DNA of 64,000 nucleotides from JAOAFX01 sp049700315 (GCA_049700315.1 JBNAVN010000001.1:34758-98757); one strand, 5' to 3'. Positions 1 through 8,927 are shown, counted from the stretch's first letter. The notes: a model not told the origin generated them from the sequence alone. Program-made: numbers and translations.

Positions 1-2
1 AC

Positions 3-683
3 TTTGCGCCCGATACGATTGCTACTAATAATACCACGCCCCAGATACAAATCGGTTTTCCCGCAATATCACCGATGGACACAAATACATTGAATACAAA
101 TAATATAAAGCTTGCTGAAGAAAGCGGTGGTTCAGTTACACTAAACATTGTCTCTCGCGATCCCTATGGCATTGTTCTTCAACCCCAGAATCCATTGACA
201 ACTGGTAGAAATTACACAATTACTGTTGTCTGTAATAATATTAAAAGACTTGGTGATTCAAAAACACCTGCATACTTATTAAGGCTTGATGGCAATGATG
301 ATGGCCCTGAAGAAACTGAGCCGGATTTGCAATCCTATTTCCGGGTTGATGACCCAAATAATCCTCCAAGGATTCAAAGTGTGACCGCGATTGGGACAAG
401 TGGTGTAATGATTACCTTCACAAGATTGACAGATAATTCAACTATTAATGCAAACAACATTATGGTTTATGATAACAGTGGCTATGTGCCTGGTGATATG
501 AGAATCTATACGAATACTGGTGGCGATCGTACTATTGTAGATTACTACTACAAGAGAACTATTGGTGGTGGTCGTCGCGTATGGATTTCAAGACAAGTAC
601 AAGCAACAAATGGATACAATCTTGACGGTAATGGTAATGGCATTGGCGGCGAACCATGGGATGATTATAAGAGTGCATTCTAA
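3..683 (+). CDS. Surface/secreted protein with Ig-like domains, 3' part only
   Basis: The reading frame is open from the left edge, so the start lies outside the window. The visible 226 residues contain what looks like a Big_5 (SbsA-type) Ig-like domain, with a pattern of predicted beta strands ending in the motif GRNYTITV. A second beta-rich domain follows, and the C-terminus is Asp/Gly/Asn-rich (NGYNLDGNGNGIGGEPWDD). No T9SS sorting domain is visible at the C-terminus. A strong terminator follows 28 bases after the stop, so this gene ends its own transcription unit and is not linked to the cassette genes downstream. An extracellular location is inferred from domain type only; substrate and function cannot be read. 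Confidence 0.7.
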   Translation, partial: FAPDTIATNNTTPQIQIGFPAISPMDTNTLNTNNIKLAEESGGSVTLNIVSRDPYGIVLQPQNPLTTGRNYTITVVCNNIKRLGDSKTPAYLLRLDGNDDGPEETEPDLQSYFRVDDPNNPPRIQSVTAIGTSGVMITFTRLTDNSTINANNIMVYDNSGYVPGDMRIYTNTGGDRTIVDYYYKRTIGGGRRVWISRQVQATNGYNLDGNGNGIGGEPWDDYKSAF

Positions 684-710
684 GGGTTGAAATTGAAACA
701 GGAATGGTAA

Positions 711-739
711 AGGGAAGGGCAATCCGCCCTTCCCTTTTT
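711..739 (+). terminator. Rho-independent terminator
   Basis: A perfect 10-bp stem (AGGGAAGGGC / GCCCTTCCCT) with a 5-base loop is followed by a short T run. It lies between the Ig-like protein gene and the MazG-like gene. Confidence 0.85.
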
Positions 740-755
740 GATTAAGGGAGGTGTA

Positions 756-1046
756 ATGGATTTGAACGAATACCAAGAAATCATAAAAGAAATATATTTT
801 GAAAAAGACTCAAACAGGAGTCTTGATAAGACATTTAACTGGCTTGTTGAAGAAACCGGAGAACTGGCACGGGCAATTCGCAAAAAGGATAAAAAAATGA
901 TCACTGAAGAATTTGCTGATTGCCTTGCCTGGTTATTATCAGTTGGTTCTATCCTTGGCATTGATGCAGAAAAGGCAATGGAGAAATACGCCAAGGGATG
1001 CCCAAAATGTGGGAAAATGCCGTGTGGATGTAATGAAGATGGTTGA
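756..1046 (+). CDS. MazG-like nucleotide pyrophosphohydrolase, small form with Cys-rich tail
   Basis: This 96-residue protein has the all-alpha NTP pyrophosphohydrolase pattern: EETGELARAI followed by EEFADCLAWLL, the metal-binding Glu/Glu and Glu/Asp pairs of the MazG superfamily. The family hydrolyses NTPs to NMP and PPi, often as house-cleaning enzymes. The C-terminus carries a CPKC...PCGC motif that could bind zinc. The ATG at 756 is chosen because AAGGGAGG lies just upstream; an in-frame TTG at 738 would sit upstream of that ribosome site. A second, full-length MazG is at 32110-32868, so this small form may have another substrate. It precedes the S23-type gene by 25 bases on the same strand. 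Confidence 0.8.
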   Translation: MDLNEYQEIIKEIYFEKDSNRSLDKTFNWLVEETGELARAIRKKDKKMITEEFADCLAWLLSVGSILGIDAEKAMEKYAKGCPKCGKMPCGCNEDG

Positions 1047-1071
1047 TGGGTTAGGGTTGGGAAGCTAGTTT

Positions 1072-1515
1072 ATGAATCGCAGTAAAAAAATAGCCAGTTT
1101 TAGAGATCTAGAAATCTATCAAGAATCATACAATGCGGCAATTATGGTCATAAAAAGAATAATCCCTAAGTTGCCGCTGGAGGAAAAATACGACTTAGGC
1201 AGTCAATTAAGACGATCGGTTAAAGCAATTCCCAGGCTTATTGCAGAGGGATATTCCAAAAGACACCAGACCAAAGGTTTTCAGAAATATTTAGATGATG
1301 CACTTGCTGAAAGCAATGAGACAATTGTCTCACTCAGTCAAGTTCGTGATATATATGGTGTTGAAACTGATTTTTGTAATAAACTCATAAATGAATATGA
1401 AATTATTTCGCGTCAGATTTATCGTTTGACATTGATATGGGAATCCTTTGGCAAAAGAAAAAGACCAACATCTCAACCTAAACCCAATGACCATAACATA
1501 GAGGAGGTAAAGTGA
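1072..1515 (+). CDS. Four-helix-bundle protein of the S23 / 23S rRNA intervening-sequence family
   Basis: The 147-residue protein has the family hallmarks: SFRDLEIYQESY at the N-terminus, LGSQLRRSVKAIPRLIAEGY in the second helix, and the KYLDDALAESNET region in the third. Family members form pentameric four-helix bundles. Some are encoded in 23S rRNA intervening sequences, but most, like this one, stand alone and their function is unknown. The stop codon overlaps the GTG start of the next gene (GTGA at 1512-1515), so it is translationally coupled to cassette gene A1. A truncated relative lies in front of cassette gene D2 (8928-9026). The C-terminal 20 residues are Pro/Asn-rich and probably disordered. 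Confidence 0.85.
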   Translation: MNRSKKIASFRDLEIYQESYNAAIMVIKRIIPKLPLEEKYDLGSQLRRSVKAIPRLIAEGYSKRHQTKGFQKYLDDALAESNETIVSLSQVRDIYGVETDFCNKLINEYEIISRQIYRLTLIWESFGKRKRPTSQPKPNDHNIEEVK

Positions 1516-2597
1516 CCTTTTTTCTCTTGATATTCACAACCACCATCTCCCCACCCGGGGTGGTGCGGGCTTATGATGCGCCTGATGATGGCGGTGGTGC
1601 TGTAATAATAGAATGGCAGTTGTCACCAGATGATGCCATTATTGACGGTTATGAAATCTACCGGAGCGAAAATGGAATAGATTTTGAAAAGGTAGGATTT
1701 ATCGGCAGGAGTAGAAATTCCATTGATGACCAGACCGAAGATGGAACGAAATATTACTACAGAGTTGCTTCCCTGAAAGATACCGTAAGAGTATTTTCAG
1801 ATATATCTTCACCGGTTATGAGTTCTGCCCAGTGGATTGACCGCAATAAAATCAATATCCTCGTTGCATTGATGATTTTTGGTGGCATCATATTATATTA
1901 TGTTTATCACGCAAAAAAAGGCAAAGAATTATACATTCGTAGAATCGCTGGACTTCAAGCAGTGGATGATGCAGTGGGCAGGGCAACAGAAATGGGCAAA
2001 CCACTATTGTATATTCCGGGAATAGGCTATATAGAATATATTGCCACGATTGCATCAATGAACATCCTGGGAGAAGTAGCAAAGAAAGTTGCTCAGTATG
2101 ATACCAAGTTCATAAATCCTCATGCTGACCCAATCGTTTATACTGTAGCACGGGAAATCATAAAAGAGGCATATACCAAAGTGGGGAGGCCAGACGCCTT
2201 CAATCCTGATTGCGTCTATTTTATTACTGATTCCCAATTTGCCTTTGCCGCTGCCTGTGATGGTATAATGGTCCGTGAGCAACCAGCCGCGAATTTTTTG
2301 ATTGGCTGGTTCCGTGCTGAATCTCTCATTCTTGCCGAAACCGGTGCTTCAACTGGGGCAATCCAAATTGCGGGAACCGACCAGTTGTCACAATTGCCTT
2401 TCTTTGTCACTGCCTGCGATTATACATTGATTGGAGAAGAGTTATATGCAGCATCCGCATATATTTCAAAAGAACCATTGCTTTTAGGAGCCATCAAGGG
2501 GGAAGACCTTATTAAACTCATCATTGGTATTGTACTGATTTGCGCCTCGGTCATCGGTCTTAGCACGAAATTCCCAATCTTGAATTTGTTTAGATAG
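1512..2597 (+). CDS. Cassette 1 gene A: fibronectin-III ectodomain, TM, DUF6754-like cytosolic domain
   Basis: This 361-residue membrane protein starts with a short hydrophobic segment (residues 3-13, possible signal peptide) and one fibronectin-III-like module (about 14-104). A TM helix (about 114-132) is followed by the basic stretch HAKKGK, so the following domain should be cytosolic. Residues about 143-330 match what I recall as DUF6754: GRATEMGKP, VGRPDAFNPD, GASTGAIQIAG and LIGEELYAASAYIS. A second TM (about 335-352) ends the protein. GTG is used as start, overlapping the preceding stop, with GAGGAGG at 1501-1507. Three homologues are in the window (also 5057 and 30618). No enzymatic motif is recognised and the role is unknown. 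Confidence 0.8.
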   Translation: MTFFLLIFTTTISPPGVVRAYDAPDDGGGAVIIEWQLSPDDAIIDGYEIYRSENGIDFEKVGFIGRSRNSIDDQTEDGTKYYYRVASLKDTVRVFSDISSPVMSSAQWIDRNKINILVALMIFGGIILYYVYHAKKGKELYIRRIAGLQAVDDAVGRATEMGKPLLYIPGIGYIEYIATIASMNILGEVAKKVAQYDTKFINPHADPIVYTVAREIIKEAYTKVGRPDAFNPDCVYFITDSQFAFAAACDGIMVREQPAANFLIGWFRAESLILAETGASTGAIQIAGTDQLSQLPFFVTACDYTLIGEELYAASAYISKEPLLLGAIKGEDLIKLIIGIVLICASVIGLSTKFPILNLFR

Positions 2598-2606
2598 GAG
2601 GATGAT

Positions 2607-3266
2607 ATGAAAAGAACACTCCCTCTGATTTTAGTCTTCATCTTTGGAATTTGTGGTATTATTCCATTTTTAATACCACATCCTTATGTCCAGGGAACCG
2701 ATGAGTTGTTACGTAATGATTTATTAAGAATCCTCGCTGCATTCGCGCTGGTCTTAGGATTAGGGAGTCTACTGAGTGTCCACTTTGAAAAAATTCGTCG
2801 GCATAGACAAAACTGGCAATATTCCTATGTTTTACTCATTGTCTTTTTTGTCACTTCAATCATCGGTCTTTTCGGTGGAGTTGCCGGTACCGGACCATTG
2901 CCGACAAAAATCGGTGCATTCCCTTTTGACATCCAAACAATTTATATGAATATTGAAGTTCCGCTTGGTTCTACAATGTTTGCGCTATTGGCATTTTTGA
3001 TGGCATCTGCTGCATACCGTGCTTTCCGTGCCCGCTCAACCGAAGCAAGTCTACTTCTTGTCGCAGCATTTATCGTAATGATTGGTATCCTCCCCCTTGG
3101 GAATAAAATTTCACCACATCTTCCTTCATTCGCCCAATGGATTATGGATGTCCCAAATGTTGCGGGTAAAAGAGGTATTGGCTTTGGCATCGCCCTTGGC
3201 TCATTGGCAACAGCACTGAAAATCATTCTTGGAATAGAAAGGTCATGGCTTGGAGGTGGTGAATGA
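2607..3266 (+). CDS. Cassette 1 gene B: polytopic membrane protein
   Basis: This 219-residue protein has about six predicted TM helices. Its most conserved block across the three copies is MASAAYRAFRAR followed by EASLLLVAAFIVMIG, and near the C-terminus WIMDVPN.A.KRG and ERSWLGG. I do not recognise a named family. The start has AGGAGG a few bases upstream, 9 bases after A1, and the stop overlaps the start of C1 by four bases (ATGA). The invariant position between A and C suggests a subunit of a shared membrane complex. The Arg-rich RAFRAR motif lies at a TM boundary, probably cytosolic. Confidence 0.75.
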   Translation: MKRTLPLILVFIFGICGIIPFLIPHPYVQGTDELLRNDLLRILAAFALVLGLGSLLSVHFEKIRRHRQNWQYSYVLLIVFFVTSIIGLFGGVAGTGPLPTKIGAFPFDIQTIYMNIEVPLGSTMFALLAFLMASAAYRAFRARSTEASLLLVAAFIVMIGILPLGNKISPHLPSFAQWIMDVPNVAGKRGIGFGIALGSLATALKIILGIERSWLGGGE

Positions 3267-4126
3267 AGATTGTTGATCTAATGCTAAAGATTGACCGAAG
3301 AATCATCTATCTTGCCCTTGCTATTGTAGTAATTGTTCCATTGATTATAAAGTCCCCTCAGCATGTCCGAGTGATGACACCAGTTGAAAAACTTTTCAAT
3401 GCGGTTGACACAATTCATCAGGATAAAGCAATGATTCTTGACTGCGATTATGACCCTCAAACACAACCAGAATTGGAGCCTATGGCAATTGCTGTTCTCA
3501 GACACGCCTTCAAGAAAAGAATCAAGGTGCTGGTCTTGAGTTTATATGTGCAACCATTGGGGCTGGCAAAAGCCGCCTTAGACCAAACCGTGCAAGAACA
3601 TAACCGCGAAGCAAAAACGAATGAAGATAGTCTAATCTATGGAAGAGATTATGTCTTTTTAGGATGGCAGCCACCACCAATTGTTCCAATGCTCGGTATG
3701 GGTGAGAGTATTACCAAGGTTTACAAAAAAGATTATTACGGTCATCAGACAGATTCTCTGCCCCTGATGAAGACGATAAAGAACTACAATAATATTGAAC
3801 TACTCGTATCACTGAGTGGTGCTGATACACCTCTTCTCTGGGTTGCCTATGCTCAAAACAGATTTGGAGTTCCGGTTGGTGCTGGGTGTACGGCTGTTTC
3901 AGCATCTGATTTCTATCCCTATCTTCAGACCGGTCAATTTTCTGGTCTATTGATCGGAATGAAGGGCGGTGCTGAATATGAAGAAATCGTAGAAGGAAAA
4001 CTCGGAATACAGAGAAGAAGAAAGGCGAGCGAATCGCTTCTTTCACTTACTTATGCCCATTTGATAATGATATTATTTATTATTATTGGTAACATAGGTT
4101 ATTTCATCAAGAGGAGGCAGAAATGA
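3263..4126 (+). CDS. Cassette 1 gene C: periplasmic alpha/beta domain between two TM helices
   Basis: The 287-residue protein begins with a basic segment (KIDRR) and TM helix (about 15-31), then a soluble domain of about 220 residues, then a C-terminal TM ending in KRRQK. The positive-inside rule places both ends in the cytosol and the soluble domain in the periplasm. Conserved motifs are DYDPQT.PEL.PM (about 53-66), LRHAF, YGRDYVFLG, RFGVPVGAGCTAV, and PYLQTGQFSGLLIGMKGGAEYE. The last block resembles the end of the DUF6754-like domain of gene A, so the two soluble domains may be related. It overlaps B1 and D1 by ATGA on both sides. Function is unknown. Confidence 0.75.
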   Translation: MKIVDLMLKIDRRIIYLALAIVVIVPLIIKSPQHVRVMTPVEKLFNAVDTIHQDKAMILDCDYDPQTQPELEPMAIAVLRHAFKKRIKVLVLSLYVQPLGLAKAALDQTVQEHNREAKTNEDSLIYGRDYVFLGWQPPPIVPMLGMGESITKVYKKDYYGHQTDSLPLMKTIKNYNNIELLVSLSGADTPLLWVAYAQNRFGVPVGAGCTAVSASDFYPYLQTGQFSGLLIGMKGGAEYEEIVEGKLGIQRRRKASESLLSLTYAHLIMILFIIIGNIGYFIKRRQK

Positions 4127-4764
4127 GTTTCAGTCATGACCCCTGGATCTGGATTAGTTCACTTTTGAGCCTTGCAATATTCTCTTTTCTTTACAAAGAT
4201 AACCCATTCTACAAATTTGCTGAACATGTCTTTGTTGGCGCAGCAAATGGCTATGCAGTAACATTCTACTGGCACAATATCCTGGTTCCCTCACTCTTTG
4301 ACCCGTTATTCAGACAAGGAAAATTACTTTATATAATAATCTTTGTTGTTGGTATACTATACTTCACAAGATTTATTCCTAAGATTTCCTGGCTTGTTAG
4401 AATACCAATTGCCATTCAAATTGGTTATTATACAGGTGCTGCTATTCCCGCAACCATACAAGCGGATATCATAAAGCAAATTCAGGGAACAATTCTTACA
4501 AAAGAGAACTTCCTCGCCTGGCATGCGGGAAACACGGGCATAGTCTGGTCAGTGATTCTGCTTGTTGGTGTCCTGTGCACTCTTTCCTACTTCTATTTTT
4601 CCCGAGAACACAAAGGAGTACTAAAAGTCACTTCACGCATTGGTATTGTTTTTATTATGATCGGTTTTGGTGCGGCATTCGGTTATACAGTAATGGCTAG
4701 GGTGAGCCTTTTGATTGGTCGGTTACAATTTCTACTGGGCCCCTGGCTGGGAATAATTAAATAA
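4123..4764 (+). CDS. Cassette 1 gene D: polytopic membrane protein
   Basis: This 213-residue protein has six or seven predicted TM helices. Motifs kept in all three copies are SFLYKDNPFYK near the N-terminus, FIPKISWLVRIP in the middle, FSREHKG before the penultimate helix, and GFGAAFGYTVMARVSLLIGR near the end. I do not recognise the family. The start overlaps the stop of C1 (ATGA), the tightest form of coupling, which fits stoichiometric production of complex subunits. It is the last gene of cassette 1. Confidence 0.75.
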   Translation: MSFSHDPWIWISSLLSLAIFSFLYKDNPFYKFAEHVFVGAANGYAVTFYWHNILVPSLFDPLFRQGKLLYIIIFVVGILYFTRFIPKISWLVRIPIAIQIGYYTGAAIPATIQADIIKQIQGTILTKENFLAWHAGNTGIVWSVILLVGVLCTLSYFYFSREHKGVLKVTSRIGIVFIMIGFGAAFGYTVMARVSLLIGRLQFLLGPWLGIIK

Positions 4765-4772
4765 CAAATACT

Positions 4773-4796
4773 GGTTAGATTGTTAAATGGTTAAAT
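4773..4796. repeat. GGTTAAATGG-type short intergenic repeat
   Basis: A tract of GGTTAGATTGTTAAATGGTT-like units. Similar tracts in either orientation lie near 7183, 7241, 7973, 8877, 46103 and 46515, always between genes. Confidence 0.6.
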
Positions 4797-4859
4797 AAAC
4801 AAAGGTAATAAAGGGAATTTTAAAGAGAAGGTGGTATTACTAAAATAAGACTAAAAAAT

Positions 4860-4892
4860 GCAACATTTCTCTGCCTGGCAGAAAAATGTTGC
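4860..4892. repeat. Imperfect palindrome in the cassette 1/2 spacer
   Basis: GCAACATTT and AAATGTTGC arms (9 bp) enclose a second small palindrome, CTGCCTGGCAG. No T run follows, so this is not a typical terminator. It is the main structured element in the 286-base gap between cassettes 1 and 2. Confidence 0.6.
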
Positions 4893-4909
4893 AAAATGTA
4901 AGATTTATC

Positions 4910-4937
4910 TTGATTTTTATGGAATAACAAATATACT
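4910..4937 (+). promoter_or_regulatory. Candidate promoter for cassette 2
   Basis: TTGATT (4910-4915), a 16-base spacer and TATACT (4932-4937) match the promoter pattern seen elsewhere in the window. It would give a leader of about 115 bases in front of A2. The -35 box is a partial match, so this is less certain than the other promoters. Confidence 0.5.
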
Positions 4938-5056
4938 TAAGAGTAGCTTCATATCGGTCAAATCCGACTGTGAAAAATTAAATTGCTGATTTTTATTGGA
5001 ACATGAATGTAAGGCAACGTTTGAAGATGGGCGCACAATTATAAAAAGGGGTGTTT

Positions 5057-7174
5057 ATGATGAACTCCATATTTTTTATCTTTGTTTTCTCGGTCCTGAA
5101 TCCGCCCGAAAATGTTCGGGCATTGAAGGTAATCAATCAGGATAGCATCAGCATCACCATCACCTGGGATGTAAAAGAAGAAAAGGATTTTGATGGTTTT
5201 GAAATCTATCGCTCAAAATATAAACTCTTAAAAACTGTATTTCAGGATACCATCTTTATTGATAATGATATCAAGACTGATAACGAATATCTCTATGATA
5301 TAGTAAAAAAAGAAAGAATGAAGGAATACAACCATCAAAAGAATTTTCTAAAGGTCGTCTCAATCGGTTATTTAGTTATAAAAGATACAATTAATAAAAG
5401 GAATATCATAAAATGGAGAAGACCAAATGACCTCTACCTCGGCGAAACTTATGAGATATGGCGCACAGAAAAGAATGGCGATTATGAACTCCTCGGTAGT
5501 GTGGATAAGAACCAAAAAAGTTTCCGTGATACGACAATGAAGGATGGGGTAAAATACTTCTATAAGGTTGCAGGGATAAAAGGGAATGAAAAAATATTCT
5601 CAGAGCCATCTTCTCCACTCTTTACCATTGGCACTCCAAAATTTATCCATACTTGTGATATTCCCAATGACGAAGGAGAAGGTTTCAGAATAACCTGGGA
5701 ACCGTCTCCAAATTATGATATGATAAAGAGTTATGCATTGCTGCGCCTTGTCTATGATTCTATCGCTGCATTCAAAGATACCTTTTCTTATACTGATACA
5801 ACTATAAAAAAAGATATTGAATACCATTACTACATTGGGAAAAACTATCAGATCACAATGCCGGCAAAGATTGTAGCAGATTCAATAGGAATGACAGGTA
5901 GGGTAATAAAAATAGAATGGAAACTAAATCCGAAAGTTATTGGTCAGAATTATGACCTTACCCTTGTCTATCGTGCTGAAAGAGATAGTGCTGATAGATT
6001 CAAATATGTTGATTATACTGCACCGGATGAAACAAAGTTTTTGGATGGAACTGCAGAACCAGATAAAGAATATATCTATGAAGCAAGGGCGGTTAAGGAA
6101 ATCTCAATCCCATTCAAGATTGAAAAGGATACAATCATCAATGGCAAAAGAAGTATTTCACTTTTCTGGAAAGGTTCAAAAGAACCACCTGAATTCTTGG
6201 GATATTATGTAATGCGGGCAGAAAAGGATAGTGGAAATTATGGTGTTTATGCACGTCTGGGAACTCAGATAGATAAATATCAGGACCGGGTTGGTATATA
6301 TAACGGAATTCCTTATGCTTACCAGATTGTAGCAATAACAAAAGATGGAGAAAGAATATCATCAAAGACAACACCTTATGTGGTTGCTTCTCCCCAGTGG
6401 TTTCATACCGGTAGAATAAATGCCCTGATTGGCATTGTGATATTCATCTTTCTCGTCATATTCTTTATGGAATATACAAAAAAGGCAAAAAAGGATATCT
6501 TTGTGCGGCGCATTGCAGGTTTGTCAGCAATTGATGAGGCAGTGGGCAGGGCAACAGAAATGGGAAGACCAATTCTCTATGTTCCCGGGACATCGGTCAT
6601 TGACGATGTCGCAACAATTGCATCTTTGAATATTCTTGCTGAAGTCGCAAAAAAGACTGCGCAGTATAATACGCCATTAATCGTCCCCAACCGTGACCCG
6701 ATTGTCTATACAGTCGCTCGCGAGGTTGTTAAAGAATCCTATAACAAAGTAGGCAGACCTGATGCATTTAATCCTGATAGTGTATATTTCGTCACTGATT
6801 CCCAGTTTGCCTATGCAGCAGCAGTAAGCGGCATTATGATCAGAGAAAAACCCGCAACAAATTTTCTGGTTGGAATGTTCTGGGCAGAATCTTTGATTAT
6901 GGCAGAAAGCGGTGCATCTACTGGTGCAATACAGATTGCAGGAACAGATGCAGTTACACAACTGCCATTCTTTATCACGGCCTGCGATTATACACTCATT
7001 GGTGAAGAACTATATGCAGCAAGTGCATACATCTCAAGGAACCCAACGCTTTTAGCCGCGCTGAAGAGTCAGGATTATTGCAAATTAGTAATTGCCGGGG
7101 TGATGGCAATAGCAACATTCCTTGCCCTTTTAAAAATCGGCATCCCGGTATTTAATTTATTCAATATTCAATGA
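5057..7174 (+). CDS. Cassette 2 gene A: long multi-fibronectin ectodomain, TM, DUF6754-like domain
   Basis: Same plan as A1 but 705 residues long. The periplasmic part is about 440 residues and reads as four or five fibronectin-III-like modules, with recurring DGFEIYRS, GETYEIWRT and LGYYVMRAEKD strands. A TM helix (about 456-476) leads to the basic TKKAKK and the DUF6754-like domain (about 480-675) with GRATEMGRP, VGRPDAFNPDSVYFVTDSQF and LIGEELYAASAYIS, then a C-terminal TM. ATG 5057 is chosen because AAGGGG lies just upstream; an in-frame GTG at 5051 overlaps that site. The expanded ectodomain is the main difference between cassettes and suggests a different extracytoplasmic partner. Confidence 0.8.
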   Translation: MMNSIFFIFVFSVLNPPENVRALKVINQDSISITITWDVKEEKDFDGFEIYRSKYKLLKTVFQDTIFIDNDIKTDNEYLYDIVKKERMKEYNHQKNFLKVVSIGYLVIKDTINKRNIIKWRRPNDLYLGETYEIWRTEKNGDYELLGSVDKNQKSFRDTTMKDGVKYFYKVAGIKGNEKIFSEPSSPLFTIGTPKFIHTCDIPNDEGEGFRITWEPSPNYDMIKSYALLRLVYDSIAAFKDTFSYTDTTIKKDIEYHYYIGKNYQITMPAKIVADSIGMTGRVIKIEWKLNPKVIGQNYDLTLVYRAERDSADRFKYVDYTAPDETKFLDGTAEPDKEYIYEARAVKEISIPFKIEKDTIINGKRSISLFWKGSKEPPEFLGYYVMRAEKDSGNYGVYARLGTQIDKYQDRVGIYNGIPYAYQIVAITKDGERISSKTTPYVVASPQWFHTGRINALIGIVIFIFLVIFFMEYTKKAKKDIFVRRIAGLSAIDEAVGRATEMGRPILYVPGTSVIDDVATIASLNILAEVAKKTAQYNTPLIVPNRDPIVYTVAREVVKESYNKVGRPDAFNPDSVYFVTDSQFAYAAAVSGIMIREKPATNFLVGMFWAESLIMAESGASTGAIQIAGTDAVTQLPFFITACDYTLIGEELYAASAYISRNPTLLAALKSQDYCKLVIAGVMAIATFLALLKIGIPVFNLFNIQ

Positions 7175-7182
7175 AAAAAGTT

Positions 7183-7264
7183 GGTTAAATGGTTAAAAGG
7201 TTAGATATAAAAAAGAATGGTATCTTGTTGTTGTTCCAATTATTTAACCAATTACCATTTAACC
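7183..7264. repeat. Inverted repeat made from the GGTTAAATGGT unit, between A2 and B2
   Basis: GGTTAAATGGT (7183-7193) and ACCATTTAACC (7254-7264) are perfect 11-bp inverted arms around 60 bases. In cassettes 1 and 3 A and B are adjacent or overlap, so this insert is special to cassette 2 and could alter expression of B2, C2 and D2. Confidence 0.7.
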
Positions 7265-7281
7265 AAAAATAAGGAGGTCTT

Positions 7282-7959
7282 ATGCAAAGAACAATTCCTT
7301 TAATAATTGTTTTGATAATCGGCATTGCAATGCTTGTCCAATTCTTTGTTCCCCACAAGATATCCAAGGATATCTATATGTACTTCCTTGACTGGCTTGG
7401 AATCATTGCAGCATTCGCACTGGTCCTTGGATTGGGCAGTTTGATAAACCATCACCTGGACAAGATTCAAAGGAAAAGAGAACACTGGCCCTATTCTTAT
7501 GTTACATTGATTGCCATTTTGGTTACGGCAATAATCGGGCTTTTTGGCGGAATGGAAGGTAAGGGACCTTTACCAGTTCAACCACAATTTATGCTTGGCA
7601 ATAAACTTATTGTGATTAAATATTCAATCCAGACAATCTATGAAAATATCATGACCCCGCTTGGTGGAACAATGTTTGCACTTCTGGCATTTTTTATGGC
7701 TTCAGCAGCGTATCGTGCATTCCGTGCCCGCACATTTGAAGCCACACTCTTACTTGTTGCTGCATTCATCGTAATGATTGGTGTGGTACCACTTGGTTAT
7801 TACATTTCACCAAAACTTCCTCATCTTGCTCAGTGGATAATGGATGTACCAAATACCGCTTCCAAAAGGGGAATCCTGTTTGGCGTTGGTCTGGGAATTG
7901 CCTCAACTTCTCTAAAGATTATGCTCGGTATTGAAAGGAACTGGCTGGGAGGAAAATGA
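7282..7959 (+). CDS. Cassette 2 gene B: polytopic membrane protein
   Basis: This is the 225-residue homologue of B1, with about six TM helices. It keeps MASAAYRAFRAR, EATLLLVAAFIVMIG, WIMDVPNTASKRG and ERNWLGG. AAGGAGG lies just upstream of the ATG. Relative to B1 it has a slightly longer loop before the fourth TM (about residues 95-115). It is separated from A2 by 107 bases holding an inverted repeat. Function is unknown. Confidence 0.75.
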   Translation: MQRTIPLIIVLIIGIAMLVQFFVPHKISKDIYMYFLDWLGIIAAFALVLGLGSLINHHLDKIQRKREHWPYSYVTLIAILVTAIIGLFGGMEGKGPLPVQPQFMLGNKLIVIKYSIQTIYENIMTPLGGTMFALLAFFMASAAYRAFRARTFEATLLLVAAFIVMIGVVPLGYYISPKLPHLAQWIMDVPNTASKRGILFGVGLGIASTSLKIMLGIERNWLGGK

Positions 7960-8008
7960 TGGTCAAATCGTCTGATAGTTGGATGGTTAAAATAGGAAGG
8001 AGTAGAAT

Positions 8009-8884
8009 ATGAATCTGTGGGAGTATCTGTTAAAAATTGATAGAAGAATTGTTTTCTTGCTTGTTGGACTTTCGGTATTGATACCGTTAATATTCCCATT
8101 TGCAATAAAGACAAATGTAATGCCGCCAACCCAGACATTATTTAATACCATTGAAGAAATTGACCCTGAGGCAAAAGGCATTCTGATTGCTGCGGATTAT
8201 GACCCTCAGACAATGCCTGAACTACAGCCAATGTTGATTGCCCTTTTGCGACATGCTTTTGCAAGAAGAATTCCTGTTCTTGTGATGACTTCTTATATTC
8301 AGGGTCCTGGGCTTGCAAAACAGGGACTTGACCAGGTGACCCAGGAATTCAATAGCCAGGCAATGATAAACGCAGATTCAATAATATACGGAAGGGATTA
8401 TGTCTTTTTGGGTTTTCCACCATTGTGGCTCGCTGCGGTTCTGAGAATGGGTTCTGATATCAGTCAGGCATTTCCTGCAGATTACTATAAAAACAGAACC
8501 GGATCTCTTGAAATGATGAAAAGAATAAAAAACTATAATGATATTGGGATTATTGTCTCCATTGCAGGTAGTGCCATTCCTCAATCCTGGGTAACCTATG
8601 CAAATACAAGATTTGGTGTAAAGGTCGGCTCAGGTGCAACTGCGGTCACTGCCCCTGATTTCTATCCATTCCTACAGACCGGACAGATGAGCGGAATGAT
8701 TGCCGGATTGAAAGGCGCTTCTGAATATGAGTATCTTGTCAATACAAAATATAATCTTACCGGTCCAACCCCAGCGACAAGGGGGATGAGTTCCCAGTCT
8801 ATTGCCCATCTTATGATTTTGCTTCTGGTCATCATCGGTAACATCGGACATTTTGCCACCCGCAAGAAGAAAACAAATGGTTAA
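8009..8884 (+). CDS. Cassette 2 gene C: periplasmic alpha/beta domain between two TM helices
   Basis: The 291-residue homologue of C1, with the same topology: KIDRR, an N-terminal TM, a periplasmic domain and a C-terminal TM ending in RKKKTNG. Shared motifs are DYDPQTMPELQPM, LLRHAFARRIPVLV, YGRDYVFLG, KNYNDI, RFGVKVGSGATAV and PFLQTGQMSGMIAGLKGASEYE. GGAAGGAG precedes the start. A GGTTAAAT repeat tract follows the gene directly and overlaps its last codons. Confidence 0.75.
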   Translation: MNLWEYLLKIDRRIVFLLVGLSVLIPLIFPFAIKTNVMPPTQTLFNTIEEIDPEAKGILIAADYDPQTMPELQPMLIALLRHAFARRIPVLVMTSYIQGPGLAKQGLDQVTQEFNSQAMINADSIIYGRDYVFLGFPPLWLAAVLRMGSDISQAFPADYYKNRTGSLEMMKRIKNYNDIGIIVSIAGSAIPQSWVTYANTRFGVKVGSGATAVTAPDFYPFLQTGQMSGMIAGLKGASEYEYLVNTKYNLTGPTPATRGMSSQSIAHLMILLLVIIGNIGHFATRKKKTNG

Positions 8885-8927
8885 ATGGTTAAATAAATTG
8901 AGTGAAATGGAAAAGGGTTGAATAAAA

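Noticed and set aside
738..755. TTG start for the small MazG-like protein
   Set aside because: It lies upstream of and overlaps the clear AAGGGAGG ribosome site that serves ATG 756.
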